A stretch of 64,000 bases of DNA from Niabella soli DSM 19437 (GCF_000243115.2 NZ_CP007035.1:930001-994000), one strand, 5' to 3'; positions 25,651-34,165 are shown, counted from the first letter of the stretch. Numbers and translations are program-made. The notes: generated by a model not told the origin, from the letters alone.

Positions 25651-26832
25651 CTATTTTTCATTTTTCAATTCCGTTAATATTTTTTTGCCAGCTTCATTAT
25701 TAGGATTCAACGTAATAGATCTTTCGTAATTCTTTATTGCTAAGCGCTTTTCTCCTTTTTTCAAATAGGCTTCTCCCATACTATCAAATGCATTCCATGA
25801 ATTTGGGAAATTGATGAGATTTTTCCTGAATATTTCTATTGCAGCATCAATATTCCCGGTATTAAGTTGTTTATACCCTGCGTTGTTCATGAGCTCTTCG
25901 GTAGGGTAAATTGTGTAGCCAAATTCTCTCGATAACCTGGCAAAATGCAATTCTATGTCTTTGTAAGATAGCTTTGTTGTATCGTAGTTATCAATAAACC
26001 AATCCTGGTAAATAAATTTAAGTGCATCATACATACTTTTATAAGTAACGGAAAAATGGTTTTCTTCTTTATATTGCCGAAATTGCCATGCCAAGGTCTT
26101 GGGTGCATACATTTTTATCTGGCTGATAAGTGTATCTACTGTTTGCATGTTTTCATTGCCGATTGATATAAATATTTTTCCCGAAAGATTTTGATGCCTT
26201 TGCAGAAATGGCTTGAACCGGCGAAGTATTTCGCTGTTACCTCCGTAAATAGCAGGGCTCATAAGAATCATTGATTTAAACAGATTAGGAGCGGCTTCCT
26301 TGGCATATGCACCAAAAGTTCCGCCCAAAGAGTGCGCTGCGAGAATGCGATAAGGTTGCACTCTAAAATTGCTGTCTACAAAAGGAACAACTTCGGTTTG
26401 AATAAATTGCAAAAATTTGGCGCCACCACCGGTTGTTCTCATCAACGTGCTGTCGACTTTTCCTCCAAAAAGCAAAGAATGAATTGGCGTAAAATCTCTT
26501 GTACGATCAATATTCAGAATAGCAACTACTATCATTTGGGGAATCCTGTTTCTGTCATAGCTTGAAAGATAATCTACAAGTTCAGAAACATACCTAAAAT
26601 GTCCTTCGCCATCAAGCAGGTATAACGTGGGGTATGTCTGTGTGGTTGCGTAATAGCCTTCTGGTAAATGTACCCAAATACTGCGCTGCTCGTTAAGCGT
26701 TTTAGAATTTATTAAAAAGGCTTTGTTGTCGCTTGCCGGAATGGTATCTAATTGTGCTTTAGCCGCATTTATAAATATCATACAGAAAATAAATACGCCC
26801 AGGAAATTAAAAGATCTAATTGCTGCTTTCAT
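25651..26832 (-). CDS. Secreted esterase (alpha/beta hydrolase) with C-terminal TPR
   Basis: 393 residues from the Met at 26832, giving a clean signal peptide ending NAAKAQ; the frame also has a Met 14 codons upstream. The esterase (IroE/Fes-like) domain spans about 30-270. It has TLYLLDGEG and nucleophile Ser168 in AAHSLGG, so GxSxG reads H-S-L-G-G with Ala before His. The C-terminal 80 residues hold TPR-like repeats ending AIKNYERSITLNPNNEAGKK, a common arrangement in Bacteroidota esterases. The substrate is unknown; it is separate from, and convergent with, the catabolic operon. Confidence 0.82.
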   Translation of the reverse strand: MKAAIRSFNFLGVFIFCMIFINAAKAQLDTIPASDNKAFLINSKTLNEQRSIWVHLPEGYYATTQTYPTLYLLDGEGHFRYVSELVDYLSSYDRNRIPQMIVVAILNIDRTRDFTPIHSLLFGGKVDSTLMRTTGGGAKFLQFIQTEVVPFVDSNFRVQPYRILAAHSLGGTFGAYAKEAAPNLFKSMILMSPAIYGGNSEILRRFKPFLQRHQNLSGKIFISIGNENMQTVDTLISQIKMYAPKTLAWQFRQYKEENHFSVTYKSMYDALKFIYQDWFIDNYDTTKLSYKDIELHFARLSREFGYTIYPTEELMNNAGYKQLNTGNIDAAIEIFRKNLINFPNSWNAFDSMGEAYLKKGEKRLAIKNYERSITLNPNNEAGKKILTELKNEK

Positions 26833-27116
26833 GATTGTAATTGATTGTATAACGCACCGCGAAATCTTTGACACCTCAAATATATATGAAAGACGGATTT
26901 TATGTAAATCGAATAAACTAATCGATGTTTACTTACGGGTTTACTCAGTCCCCTCCGTTGCTGAGAAAATTTATTAATGGCGTTGAAAATGTTTCAAAAC
27001 TTGCATTGCACCGATTGAAAGTAAACGGGTCCTTTCTTGTAGCCTACAATCTGTTAAGGAGATATGAAGAAAAGAAAAAAGAGGTTTCGTTCTTTTAATG
27101 AAAACGCCCATCTGTG

Positions 27117-27208
27117 TTGTGGCGCAAACAAAATATAAACGGTGTAGATCATAACATAAAAAAAGCTCCCTTTCAGGAGCTGTGTAGCGAGGATGGGAAT
27201 TGAACCCA
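27117..27208. repeat. Direct repeat copy B (tRNA 3' end, terminator and start of GIY-YIG gene)
   Basis: 92 bp identical to 27450-27541. It contains the 3' 24 nt of the tRNA-Met gene, the terminator hairpin and the first codons of the GIY-YIG gene (minus strand). Homology stops within the codons for APQ, after which the reading frame is unrelated, so this is a dead 5' fragment of the gene. Confidence 0.9.
27158..27181 (-). terminator. Duplicate terminator hairpin
   Basis: AGCTCC-CTTTC-AGGAGCT hairpin followed on the minus strand by seven T, identical to the terminator of tRNA-Met at 27491-27514. It now lies downstream of the GIY-YIG gene and may serve as its terminator. Confidence 0.7.
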
Positions 27209-27238
27209 ACTCCGCCGCGGCGGATATGAATCCTGCGC
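27185..27238 (-). pseudogene. tRNA-Met remnant with palindrome insertion
   Basis: 27185-27208 match the 3' T-arm/acceptor half of the tRNA at 27518-27541, and 27225-27238 match its anticodon loop and 5' anticodon stem. The 12 nt between them in the real tRNA are replaced by 16 nt containing the perfect palindrome TCCGCCGCGGCGGA (27211-27224). The D-arm and 5' acceptor strand are missing, so it cannot be functional. Confidence 0.8.
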
Positions 27239-27242
27239 GCCG

Positions 27243-27485
27243 TTAATGGGGAAGCGTTTTAACGAAGTCGCGTCCCACACCGGTTTTTAACCACTTTTCA
27301 AAGGCCATTGCCAAAGCTTTAGTGTCAAATTCTTTTGTATAGATCAGTTTCCAGGGCCGGTATCGGGCGGTCCAGTCTTTTCCAAATTCGTTGTGCGATT
27401 TTAATCTTAATTCCAGGTCAGTAGTAAAGCCGGTGTAATGCTTGTTATATTGTGGCGCAAACAAAATATAAACGGTGTAGATCAT
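27243..27485 (-). CDS. GIY-YIG nuclease superfamily small protein
   Basis: 80 residues from ATG 27485; the open frame upstream runs through the tRNA and is ignored. The single GIY-YIG domain reads YTVYIL and then HYTG, where YIG is usual, followed by DLELRLKSHN and a conserved Glu in AFEKWLKTG. It resembles the short UPF0213-type proteins, whose function is poorly known; they are often assigned to DNA repair. It lies between the two 92-bp direct repeats. Its promoter region is the tRNA terminator, so it may be read from leakage through tRNA-Met. The stop codon abuts the tRNA remnant. Confidence 0.82.
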   Translation of the reverse strand: MIYTVYILFAPQYNKHYTGFTTDLELRLKSHNEFGKDWTARYRPWKLIYTKEFDTKALAMAFEKWLKTGVGRDFVKTLPH

Positions 27486-27541
27486 AACATAAAAAAAGCT
27501 CCCTTTCAGGAGCTGTGTAGCGAGGATGGGAATTGAACCCA
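27450..27541. repeat. Direct repeat copy A (intact locus)
   Basis: 92-bp partner of 27117-27208 at a distance of 333 bp. It spans the start of the GIY-YIG gene, the terminator and the 3' end of the functional tRNA-Met gene. Confidence 0.9.
27491..27514 (-). terminator. Terminator downstream of tRNA-Met
   Basis: Perfect AGCTCC/GGAGCT stem with a short loop and a seven-T tail in the minus direction, 3 bp after the tRNA 3' end. Confidence 0.75.
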
Positions 27542-27591
27542 TCACCTCAGGGTTATGAATCCTGCGCTCTAACCAACTGAGCTACCTCGCC
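27518..27591 (-). tRNA. tRNA-Met (anticodon CAU)
   Basis: A 74-nt cloverleaf on the minus strand: acceptor GGCGAGG pairs with CCTCGCT (G-U at the end), D-arm GCTC/GAGC, anticodon loop TTCATAA (CAT at 27555-27557), T-arm ATGGG-TTCAATT-CCCAT and discriminator A. CCA is not encoded. The initiator hallmarks (C1-A72 mismatch, three G-C pairs above the anticodon) are absent, so it is elongator Met. An Ile tRNA with modified CAU cannot be fully excluded. Confidence 0.92.
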
Positions 27592-27600
27592 ATCGCCGAA

Positions 27601-27670
27601 CCAGAAACCAGAAACCAGAAACCAGAAACCAGAAACCAGAAACCAGAAACCAGAAACCAGAAACCAGAAA
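27601..27670. repeat. Heptamer tandem repeat, 10 copies of CCAGAAA
   Basis: Exactly ten uninterrupted 7-bp units, starting 10 bp upstream of the tRNA-Met gene (its promoter side). Such a tract is prone to slippage and could alter spacing to the tRNA promoter. Confidence 0.95.
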
Positions 27671-27745
27671 CCGATTATCGGGCCGCAAAAATAGCTATTC
27701 CCGTCGGAATTAGGAAATCATTTTGCGTTTTTTCACAAAAATGTT

Positions 27746-28075
27746 TTAGCCGGCAGCATCCAGGATGTCTTCCATGTAAACAGCGCTATGACTTTCGTTA
27801 TAAACGCATTTCCCGTCTTTTATCAGCAATACCTGCGGCGATTCATGCCGGATCCCGTATTTTTCCGCTATTTGATTTGAAACCGCACGATAGGCGATGA
27901 GATCCAGGAAATAAAAATCGATTCCCGCTGGCAATTCGCCTTTGTTTAGCCGGTTTTTGATAACCGAGCTTATCGAACAACGGGTGCTGTGCTTGAAAAT
28001 TAATTGTGGCCTTTCAAAAGAAAGGGCATCAATTGCTGCTAATTGTTCTTCATTTTCCAGGTTGATCCATTCCAT
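27746..28075 (-). CDS. ytxJ: YtxJ-type monothiol thioredoxin-like protein
   Basis: 109-residue thioredoxin-fold protein with the single active-site Cys33 in KHSTRCSIS, typical of YtxJ, which is linked to bacillithiol redox systems in Firmicutes and Bacteroidota. A cis-Pro motif follows in HESPQVLLIK. Expected role: removing bacillithiol mixed disulfides in the cytoplasm. It is 11 bp downstream of yebC in the same direction and probably co-transcribed with it. The downstream region to the tRNA is non-coding. Confidence 0.85.
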   Translation of the reverse strand: MEWINLENEEQLAAIDALSFERPQLIFKHSTRCSISSVIKNRLNKGELPAGIDFYFLDLIAYRAVSNQIAEKYGIRHESPQVLLIKDGKCVYNESHSAVYMEDILDAAG

Positions 28076-28086
28076 TATTCAGAGCC

Positions 28087-28809
28087 TTATTGCATGTTAT
28101 GAAAAACCTTCTGCACATCATCATCCTGCTCCAGGCGCTCAATCAGTTTACTTACTTCCTCCGCCTGTTCGTCCGTTACCGGTACCGTAGTGGAAGGGAT
28201 CCATTCTACTTCCGCGCTGATAGGCGTAATGTTTCTTTCTTCCAGCGCTTTTTGCATATTGCCGAAATCATTAAAGGCCACACGCGCTACCAGTATATCT
28301 TTGCCGTTTTCATCGGTGCTTTCTCCCAGTTCTTCCAATCCGGCATCAATCAGTTCCAGCTCCAGGTCTTCGGCATTCAGGCCTGCGGGATTTAATTTAA
28401 ATACACCCATCTTGTTGAACTGGAATGCCACGCTGCCGCTGTTTCCAAGGGTACCGCCGCCTTTGTTAAAATGCGATTTTACATTGGCTACTGTCCGCAC
28501 ATGATTATCTGTAGCGGTTTCTACCAAAACAGCCACGCCGTGCGGTCCGTATCCTTCATAAAGGATCTCATCAAAATTCTCCATTTCCTTTCCCTGAGCC
28601 CGCTTGATCGCCGCTTCCACGCGGTCCTTGGGCATATTCACGCTTTTCGCATTCTGCATACAGCGGCGCAATGCGGCGTTGGTATGCGGATCGGGCCCAC
28701 CCGCTTTTACGGCAATAGCGATCTCCTTGCCAATACGTGTAAACTGCTTTGCCATCCGATCGTAGCGGGCAAACATGGTAGCTTTACGAACTTCAAATAT
28801 CCTTCCCAT
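28087..28809 (-). CDS. yebC: YebC/PmpR (TACO1) family protein
   Basis: 240 residues, full length for the YebC family. It starts [21 protein letters not shown], where most homologues have GHSKW, a variant usual in Bacteroidota. It then shows [33 protein letters not shown] and the acidic C-terminus. Members act as transcription regulators or as ribosome-associated factors that relieve stalling. Position 11 bp upstream of ytxJ suggests one operon. Confidence 0.9.
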   Translation of the reverse strand: MGRIFEVRKATMFARYDRMAKQFTRIGKEIAIAVKAGGPDPHTNAALRRCMQNAKSVNMPKDRVEAAIKRAQGKEMENFDEILYEGYGPHGVAVLVETATDNHVRTVANVKSHFNKGGGTLGNSGSVAFQFNKMGVFKLNPAGLNAEDLELELIDAGLEELGESTDENGKDILVARVAFNDFGNMQKALEERNITPISAEVEWIPSTTVPVTDEQAEEVSKLIERLEQDDDVQKVFHNMQ

Positions 28810-28870
28810 ATAAAATACTTGGTCTAAAAAATTAATTGAGGTGCGAATTTACGGCTTCTTGCACGAAGTA

Positions 28871-28904
28871 TAAAAAAACAGCCCGCCGAAAACGGGCAGG
28901 CTGT
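28871..28904 (-). terminator. Terminator of the APC permease gene
   Basis: Hairpin with arms at 28878-28887 and 28895-28904, a 10-bp stem with one mismatch and a seven-base loop, followed on the minus strand by seven T. It is 25 bp after the permease stop and upstream of yebC. Confidence 0.75.
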
Positions 28905-28928
28905 AGCATAAATAGTATTAATAGTTGA

Positions 28929-30602
28929 TCAGGCTGTTTGTGCCTTTCCGGAACGGTTGACAAAAAATATCACCAGATGGAGCAGGGCAAAGCCAAGGGA
29001 GAAGTAAAACAGGCCCGTATCCGCAACTTCGGCGCTATAATGATGCGCAAAAGCGACGACGGCCAGAATAATGGCCATTACGATACCGGTGCTGCTCACT
29101 ACCCGGTAACTTTTGCTTTCGGTTTTACCCTGGTTCAGTAAACTGTTTTTCATGCCAAAGAACAGGTATACGTCCATACCTACCAACATCCATACGATCA
29201 GCCGGATCCAGGTATCGAAAGGAAGAAATGCCATCATTCCAAAACATACGATCACGCCCAGTACCGGCACCAGCGGCACCATTGGCGTTTTAAAGGCGCG
29301 GGGCGCATCCGGATTCGATTTTCTTAATATAATTACCCCGATGCATACCAGGATAAACGCAAATAAAGTTCCGATGCTGGTCATTTCGCCTACCACTCTG
29401 CCGGGAATAAAGGCGGCAAATAAGCTTACAAACAGCATAAAGAAAAGGTTGGAACGTGCGGGGGTCCTGTATTTAGGGTGCACACTCGAGAAGAAGCGTG
29501 GCAACAGCCCATCCTTGCTCATAGAGTAAAATACCCGGCTTTGTCCTAACAACATCACCAGTATTACAGAAGAATAACCCAATAAAATGGCAACAATGAT
29601 GGTGTTATTCAACCAGGGGTAAGCAGGATGAATAACACCGCTGGCGTCCGCGGTGCCCATATGCTCAATGGCAATTGCAACCGGAGCCAGGTGATCGCTG
29701 GCATTTCCTTTACCAAACTCGGTATAATTGACTACGCCTACCATTACGTAAGCAAAAATGATATATAATATGGTACAGATCAAAAGGGAGCCCATGATGC
29801 CAATAGGCATCGCCTTTTTTGGATTTTTTGTTTCCTGGGCTGCCGTGGAAACCGCGTCAAATCCTATATAAGCAAAAAACACGATTGCCGCTGCGCGGAT
29901 AATGCCCGACCATCCGAACTTTCCGAAAGATCCCTGGTTTTCGGGAATGAGTGGTTGCAGGTTTTCAGGTTTTACATATTTAAATCCAACGGCAATAAAT
30001 GCTATTACGATACCTACTTTTAATATTACGATGATCGCATTTACAAGAGCTGATTCACTGGTGCCTTTGATTAGTACCAACGACATTACCACTACGATAA
30101 ATACTGCGGGAAGGTTCATGATACCATGCGATCCATCGGCGGCCGTATCAAAAGGTGTCATCATAAGCGCCTGGGGCAGCGCAACGCCAAAGGAGGCAAA
30201 TAATTTTGAAAGATACCCGGACCAGCTTGAAGCCACCGTAGCCGCGCCCACAGCATATTCCAGAACCAGGTCCCATCCAATAATCCAGGCAATAAATTCA
30301 CCCATGGTGGCATAACTATAGGTGTAAGCACTTCCCGCAACAGGGATCATGGAGGCAAACTCCGCATAGCATAAACCCGCGAAAGCGCATCCCAAAGCTG
30401 CAACAATAAAGGATACCATAATACCGGGCCCGGCATGATTGGCGGCGGCCATGCCAGTGATGGAAAAAAGACCAGCGCCAATGATGGCTCCAATCCCTAA
30501 TGCCACCAATGATCCTGCAGTTAACGTTTTTTTCAGCCCCTTTTCTGATTCTTCAGCTTCGGCAAGCAACGTATTTAATGGTTTCTTTACAAACAATCCC
30601 AT
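28929..30602 (-). CDS. APC-family amino-acid permease (cationic amino acid transporter type)
   Basis: 557 residues with about 14 hydrophobic segments, the size of the CAT subfamily. The N-terminal GIGAIIGAGLFSITG is the substrate-backbone-binding motif in TM1, and the IGFDAVSTAAQETKNPKKAMP stretch marks the loop after TM6. It imports amino acids by proton or exchange coupling. It is monocistronic, with its own terminator at 28871-28904. The exact amino acid is not deducible. Confidence 0.88.
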   Translation of the reverse strand: MGLFVKKPLNTLLAEAEESEKGLKKTLTAGSLVALGIGAIIGAGLFSITGMAAANHAGPGIMVSFIVAALGCAFAGLCYAEFASMIPVAGSAYTYSYATMGEFIAWIIGWDLVLEYAVGAATVASSWSGYLSKLFASFGVALPQALMMTPFDTAADGSHGIMNLPAVFIVVVMSLVLIKGTSESALVNAIIVILKVGIVIAFIAVGFKYVKPENLQPLIPENQGSFGKFGWSGIIRAAAIVFFAYIGFDAVSTAAQETKNPKKAMPIGIMGSLLICTILYIIFAYVMVGVVNYTEFGKGNASDHLAPVAIAIEHMGTADASGVIHPAYPWLNNTIIVAILLGYSSVILVMLLGQSRVFYSMSKDGLLPRFFSSVHPKYRTPARSNLFFMLFVSLFAAFIPGRVVGEMTSIGTLFAFILVCIGVIILRKSNPDAPRAFKTPMVPLVPVLGVIVCFGMMAFLPFDTWIRLIVWMLVGMDVYLFFGMKNSLLNQGKTESKSYRVVSSTGIVMAIILAVVAFAHHYSAEVADTGLFYFSLGFALLHLVIFFVNRSGKAQTA

Positions 30603-30710
30603 AAGTTCAATTCTTTAATGAGTAGAATTTTATTTAAAAAAGTGGATATAATCGTGAAAAGTAAGTAATAATCCGCTTCGCGATACATTCTGATTATATT
30701 TTTTTTAAAA

Positions 30711-30746
30711 TTTGTTGGAACCGGAACAGCAAAACCTTTAGTTTTG
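30711..30746 (+). promoter_or_regulatory. Promoter of the DAACS symporter
   Basis: TTTG at 30711 (with an overlapping TTG at 30715-30717) and TAGTTTTG at 30739-30746 fit the Bacteroidota -33/-7 pattern. The spacer is 21 bp from the second TTG. The ATG follows 18 bp after the -7. Confidence 0.55.
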
Positions 30747-30764
30747 GCAAATATCCACTCGACT

Positions 30765-32234
30765 ATGAATAAGAGAAAAGCCGGGTTGCTTTCCGTTTTA
30801 TTATTTACACTGGTTGCTGCTTTGCATTTAATACATGAAGAGCTGACGCCTGTGCCCCATTCAATCCTTTTCGCTGCGCGATGGATCCTGTTGGGCAGTT
30901 TTGTTCTGCTGGGCTGTTACAAACGGTCACTGACCACCTGGATATTTATTTCCATGGCGATAGGGATCGAGATCGGGGTGGATTTTCCCGCCTTTTCTCA
31001 AAACCTTAAATTCCTGAGCACCATTTTTCTGCGCCTCATCAAAACGATTGTGGCACCCCTGCTCTTTTCAACACTGGTGGTGGGCATTGCCAGCCATAGT
31101 AACCTGAAGCAGGTGGGCAGGATGGGATGGAAGTCTATACTTTATTTTGAGGTAGTAACCAGTTTTGCATTGATTATAGGGCTGGCATTTATTAACTTAA
31201 CCAATGCCGGTAAAGGCATCCATATTCCGCCGGCGCTGCTTCACGAATTACCCCATTCCCAGGAGAAAGTATTGCAGGAAAAAGTGATCGGTATCTTAGA
31301 CAGTGCGGGAGTGCAGGTGCCCCCGAAGCTGATCGACCGCCTGCCGGATCCCTCGGCCAAAACCTGGCAGGATCATATCGTAGATATCTTTCCCGAAAAT
31401 ATCATCAAATCTATTTATGAAGGCAATGTTTTACCTATAGTTTTATTTAGTCTGGTCTTTGGTATCTCGTTGGCAATGTTGTCTGAAGCAAAGAAGAAAC
31501 CGTTGATAAACTTTACGGAGAGCCTCTCGGAAACCATGTTCAAATTCACCAATATTATCATGAACTTTGCGCCTTTTGGCGTGGGAGCGGCGATAGCGGT
31601 AACGGTGGGGCACCTGGGGATCGATATTTTAAAGAACCTGGGGATGTTGCTGATTACGCTTTACCTGGCACTTTTTACTTTTATTCTTTTTGTACTCTTA
31701 CCCATCGCGCTTTTTATAGCTAAAGTGCCTTTAAAACAGTTCATAAAGGCGGTGCGGGAGCCGGTTTCCATCGCTTTTGCCACAACGAGTTCCGATTCTG
31801 CACTTCCTAAAGCGCTGGAAAACATGGAACAATTCGGCGTACCTCAAAAAATAGTTTCCTTTGTTATTCCTACCGGTTATACCTTTAACCTGGATGGTAC
31901 CACTCTGTATCTTTCTTTAGCGTCGATATTCGTAGCGCAGGCAGCCGGTATGCATCTTTCTTTTGGAGAGCAGTTGCTCATCGGGCTATCGCTGATGCTG
32001 AGCAGCAAAGGGGTGGCGGCAGTGCCCCGGGCCTCCCTGGTCATCCTGGTGGCAACGGCGCATACCTTTAAGCTGCCTTTATGGCCCATCATGGCAATTT
32101 ATGGTATCGATGAGCTGATGGATATGGCGCGTACATCTGTTAATGTTTTGGGAAACATGCTGGCAAGTTGTGTTATAGCCCGGTGGGAAAATGAATTTGA
32201 TGAACAAAAGGCGTTGAATTTTGTAGAGGAATAG
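30765..32234 (+). CDS. Dicarboxylate/amino acid:cation symporter (DAACS, GltP/DctA type)
   Basis: 489 residues from ATG 30765; a TTG at 30744 lies in the promoter -7 box and is rejected. It shows the two SLC1 hallmarks, the serine-rich ATTSSDSALPKALENM hairpin and GYTFNLDGTTLY in TM7, followed by the second hairpin LLSSKGVAAVPRAS and the TM8 motif GIDELMDMARTSVNVLGN. It takes up glutamate, aspartate or C4-dicarboxylates with Na+ or H+. A DedA gene follows 13 bp downstream. Confidence 0.9.
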   Translation: MNKRKAGLLSVLLFTLVAALHLIHEELTPVPHSILFAARWILLGSFVLLGCYKRSLTTWIFISMAIGIEIGVDFPAFSQNLKFLSTIFLRLIKTIVAPLLFSTLVVGIASHSNLKQVGRMGWKSILYFEVVTSFALIIGLAFINLTNAGKGIHIPPALLHELPHSQEKVLQEKVIGILDSAGVQVPPKLIDRLPDPSAKTWQDHIVDIFPENIIKSIYEGNVLPIVLFSLVFGISLAMLSEAKKKPLINFTESLSETMFKFTNIIMNFAPFGVGAAIAVTVGHLGIDILKNLGMLLITLYLALFTFILFVLLPIALFIAKVPLKQFIKAVREPVSIAFATTSSDSALPKALENMEQFGVPQKIVSFVIPTGYTFNLDGTTLYLSLASIFVAQAAGMHLSFGEQLLIGLSLMLSSKGVAAVPRASLVILVATAHTFKLPLWPIMAIYGIDELMDMARTSVNVLGNMLASCVIARWENEFDEQKALNFVEE

Positions 32235-32247
32235 TTAAACCAAAAAA

Positions 32248-33015
32248 ATGATTGAACTTTTAAGCAGCTTTAGCTGGACGCAGTTATTACAACCGCAGTG
32301 GTATATTGAAAATGGGGGCTTGTGGCTGCTGCTCTTCGTGGTGTTTGCAGAAACGGGTTTGTTTGCCGGGTTTTTCCTGCCCGGCGATACGCTTTTATTT
32401 GTTGCCGGTATCTATGCTCATAAGATTGGTGAAGGCCCTGCAGCCGAACCGGGATTGGCTTACCAGTTCCTGAAGCATTTTAACCTGGGGCATTTGCAGA
32501 GTGAATGGGTAGATCTTATTATATTATGGTTGCTTATTTCTATATGCGGTGTTCTGGGCAATATGATAGGCTATTGGACCGGCAGAAAAGTAGGGCCGTC
32601 CATGTATCATTGGAAAGAGAATTTTTTCTTCAAACGGCGCTACCTGGAACAGGCGCATGACTTTTATGAAAAACACGGCGGCGGCGCTATTATTGTTGCC
32701 CGCTTTCTTCCTTTCATCAGAACTTTTGCGCCTATTGTGGCGGGCATCGTTGGGATGAATAAAGCCAAATTTACTTTTTACAATATTCTGGGGTGTGTTG
32801 CCTGGGTTTTTGCTATGCTGTTTGCGGGGCACTTTCTGCAAAAATGGCTGATGGCTTCCTTTGGGTTTGATCTGAAGCAGCATCTGGAATATATTGTATT
32901 GGGCATTGTGGTAATTACAACGGCTCCCGTTATTATAAAACTGGCGGGCGGGAAGAAGAAGGTCAAAGAGAATGCGGCAACGGGAGCAGGCGTTACTCCG
33001 GAAAATATAGATTAA
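32248..33015 (+). CDS. DedA family membrane protein
   Basis: 255 residues with several membrane segments. FAETGLFAGFFLPGDTLLF is the N-terminal DedA signature, and the ARFLPFIRTFAPIVAGI stretch carries the Arg and Pro residues conserved in the family. Family members are linked to lipid scrambling, membrane potential and envelope homeostasis. It lies 13 bp after the DAACS gene, probably in the same transcript. The C-terminus is a Lys-rich cytoplasmic tail. Confidence 0.9.
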   Translation: MIELLSSFSWTQLLQPQWYIENGGLWLLLFVVFAETGLFAGFFLPGDTLLFVAGIYAHKIGEGPAAEPGLAYQFLKHFNLGHLQSEWVDLIILWLLISICGVLGNMIGYWTGRKVGPSMYHWKENFFFKRRYLEQAHDFYEKHGGGAIIVARFLPFIRTFAPIVAGIVGMNKAKFTFYNILGCVAWVFAMLFAGHFLQKWLMASFGFDLKQHLEYIVLGIVVITTAPVIIKLAGGKKKVKENAATGAGVTPENID

Positions 33016-33174
33016 TAGCTGGCCTTAGTTGACGGGAAGTAGTGTTGCTGTTAAGCAGTTTACCATCTTGCCCGCGCGAAGCGGCTGAACCCATATGAGG
33101 GACACTACCTGATGTTTGGCGTTTCACCAATCACTATTGCTCTGCTCGTTTTCCCGGCTGTTTTGTGCAGTATG

Positions 33175-33435
33175 CTAACGGAAAACAAATAAATAAATCA
33201 GGATGATAGCCGCTGTATGAATAGCCGCTATAATATAAAAATCCTTTTTTATTATAATGCCCTTAATGAAATTGATAATAACAAGCAATGTGATCATGGT
33301 AATAAAAAACAGGAATATATTGCTGCCCAGGCCAGGGGTGCCATCATCGGCATCAGGACTTAGTTTTACGAATGCATAAACGATAAGTGAGGCAATCAGG
33401 TAAAACAGGGCTGTTAAGACATACTTCTCTTTCAT
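33175..33435 (-). CDS. Small membrane protein of unknown function
   Basis: 86 residues with three predicted membrane helices (about 7-25, 38-60 and 68-85), separated by a short acidic loop (SPDADDGTPG) and a Lys pair. No recognisable family. Codon usage and the even hydrophobic pattern make it a probable gene. It starts 40 bp from the inverted-repeat element at 33475. Confidence 0.6.
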   Translation of the reverse strand: MKEKYVLTALFYLIASLIVYAFVKLSPDADDGTPGLGSNIFLFFITMITLLVIINFIKGIIIKKDFYIIAAIHTAAIILIYLFVFR

Positions 33436-33820
33436 ACCAGTAGTCTTTTAGTGAATAATTGAGAGGAGTCCTGCGGGGCTGACCCAAAAGCCCGTTGAGA
33501 ACACGTTTTCGTTCTGAACTTCTATTGAAAATCACTCTTAAGTTTAGATGCCGGATCATCCCAATGGTTATCGGAAGGCATGACAATAAGGGCTTTTTAG
33601 TCAGCCCCAATAGCACATCCGGAACGGCTGTGATACAGTATATCAGCGTTGATGGAAAAGAATATCTTTTCCGTATTTCCGGCTATTGATGCGCTACCGG
33701 CTTTTGTTAGGGTCACATTTTAAAATGCGCCTGCCGTTCAGCAGCTCATTAACATTATTGAGGCCGCAAAAACTATTCCAGCCCTGCCGGATTGTTTTCT
33801 TCCAGCGTTACCCTTAACCA
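33436..33820. other. Gene-free stretch holding a MITE-like element
   Basis: 385 bp between the small membrane protein and panD. It contains the 134-bp inverted-repeat element described separately. Just after it, plus-strand codons ending in VDGKEYLFRISGY (to 33689) look protein-like but belong to no complete gene, possibly a remnant. Nothing else was recognised. Confidence 0.5.
33475..33608. mobile_element. MITE-like element with 19-bp terminal inverted repeats
   Basis: Left end GGGGCTGACCCAAAAGCCC (33475-33493) and the reverse complement of the right end GGGGCTGACTAAAAAGCCC (33590-33608) agree at 17 of 19 positions. The 96-bp interior has no transposase. The GGGGCTGAC ends resemble termini of insertion sequences with GGGnCTGnC ends. 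No target duplication is visible. Confidence 0.6.
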
Positions 33821-34165
33821 TTACAGCTTATTGCCTTCTTTTGGAAAAATGATCGTTGGCTGATGTTTTTTAGCCTCTTCAAAATTCATAAGCGCATAAG
33901 AGATAATGATAACGGAATCTCCCACCTGGGCTTTGCGGGCAGCAGGCCCGTTAAGGCAAATAGTGCCCGAGCCCCGTCTCCCTTTGATCACATAGGTTTC
34001 CAGCCGTTCGCCGTTGTTAATATTTACGACCTGTACCTTCTCGTTTTCAATAAGGTTGGCGGCATCCATAAGATCTTCATCTATGGTAATACTACCCATA
34101 TAATGCAAAAAAGCCTCGGTAACCGTTGCCCGGTGTATTTTTGATTTAAATACTTCTATGAACAT
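33821..34165 (-). CDS. panD: Aspartate 1-decarboxylase proenzyme
   Basis: 114 residues. The self-cleavage site Gly24-Ser25 in YMGSITID generates the pyruvoyl group; Lys9 and the later [15 protein letters not shown] segment are also conserved. It makes beta-alanine from aspartate for pantothenate and CoA synthesis in the cytoplasm. It is divergent from the LysM/SH3b gene; no other pantothenate genes are adjacent. Confidence 0.95.
   Translation of the reverse strand: MFIEVFKSKIHRATVTEAFLHYMGSITIDEDLMDAANLIENEKVQVVNINNGERLETYVIKGRRGSGTICLNGPAARKAQVGDSVIIISYALMNFEEAKKHQPTIIFPKEGNKL

Noticed and set aside
25439-25729. Open frame after the 14-gene operon
   Set aside because: No family or start context, and it overlaps the end of the esterase gene on the other strand.
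26833-27116. Hidden gene between the esterase and the repeat unit
   Set aside because: Both strands were read; only short, unconvincing frames are present.
27601-27670. Possible CRISPR array
   Set aside because: Units are 7 bp with no spacers; it is a simple heptamer tandem repeat.
33495-33689. Small plus-strand gene at the MITE
   Set aside because: The first half lies in the repeat element; only the last 25 codons look protein-like. Best seen as a remnant.
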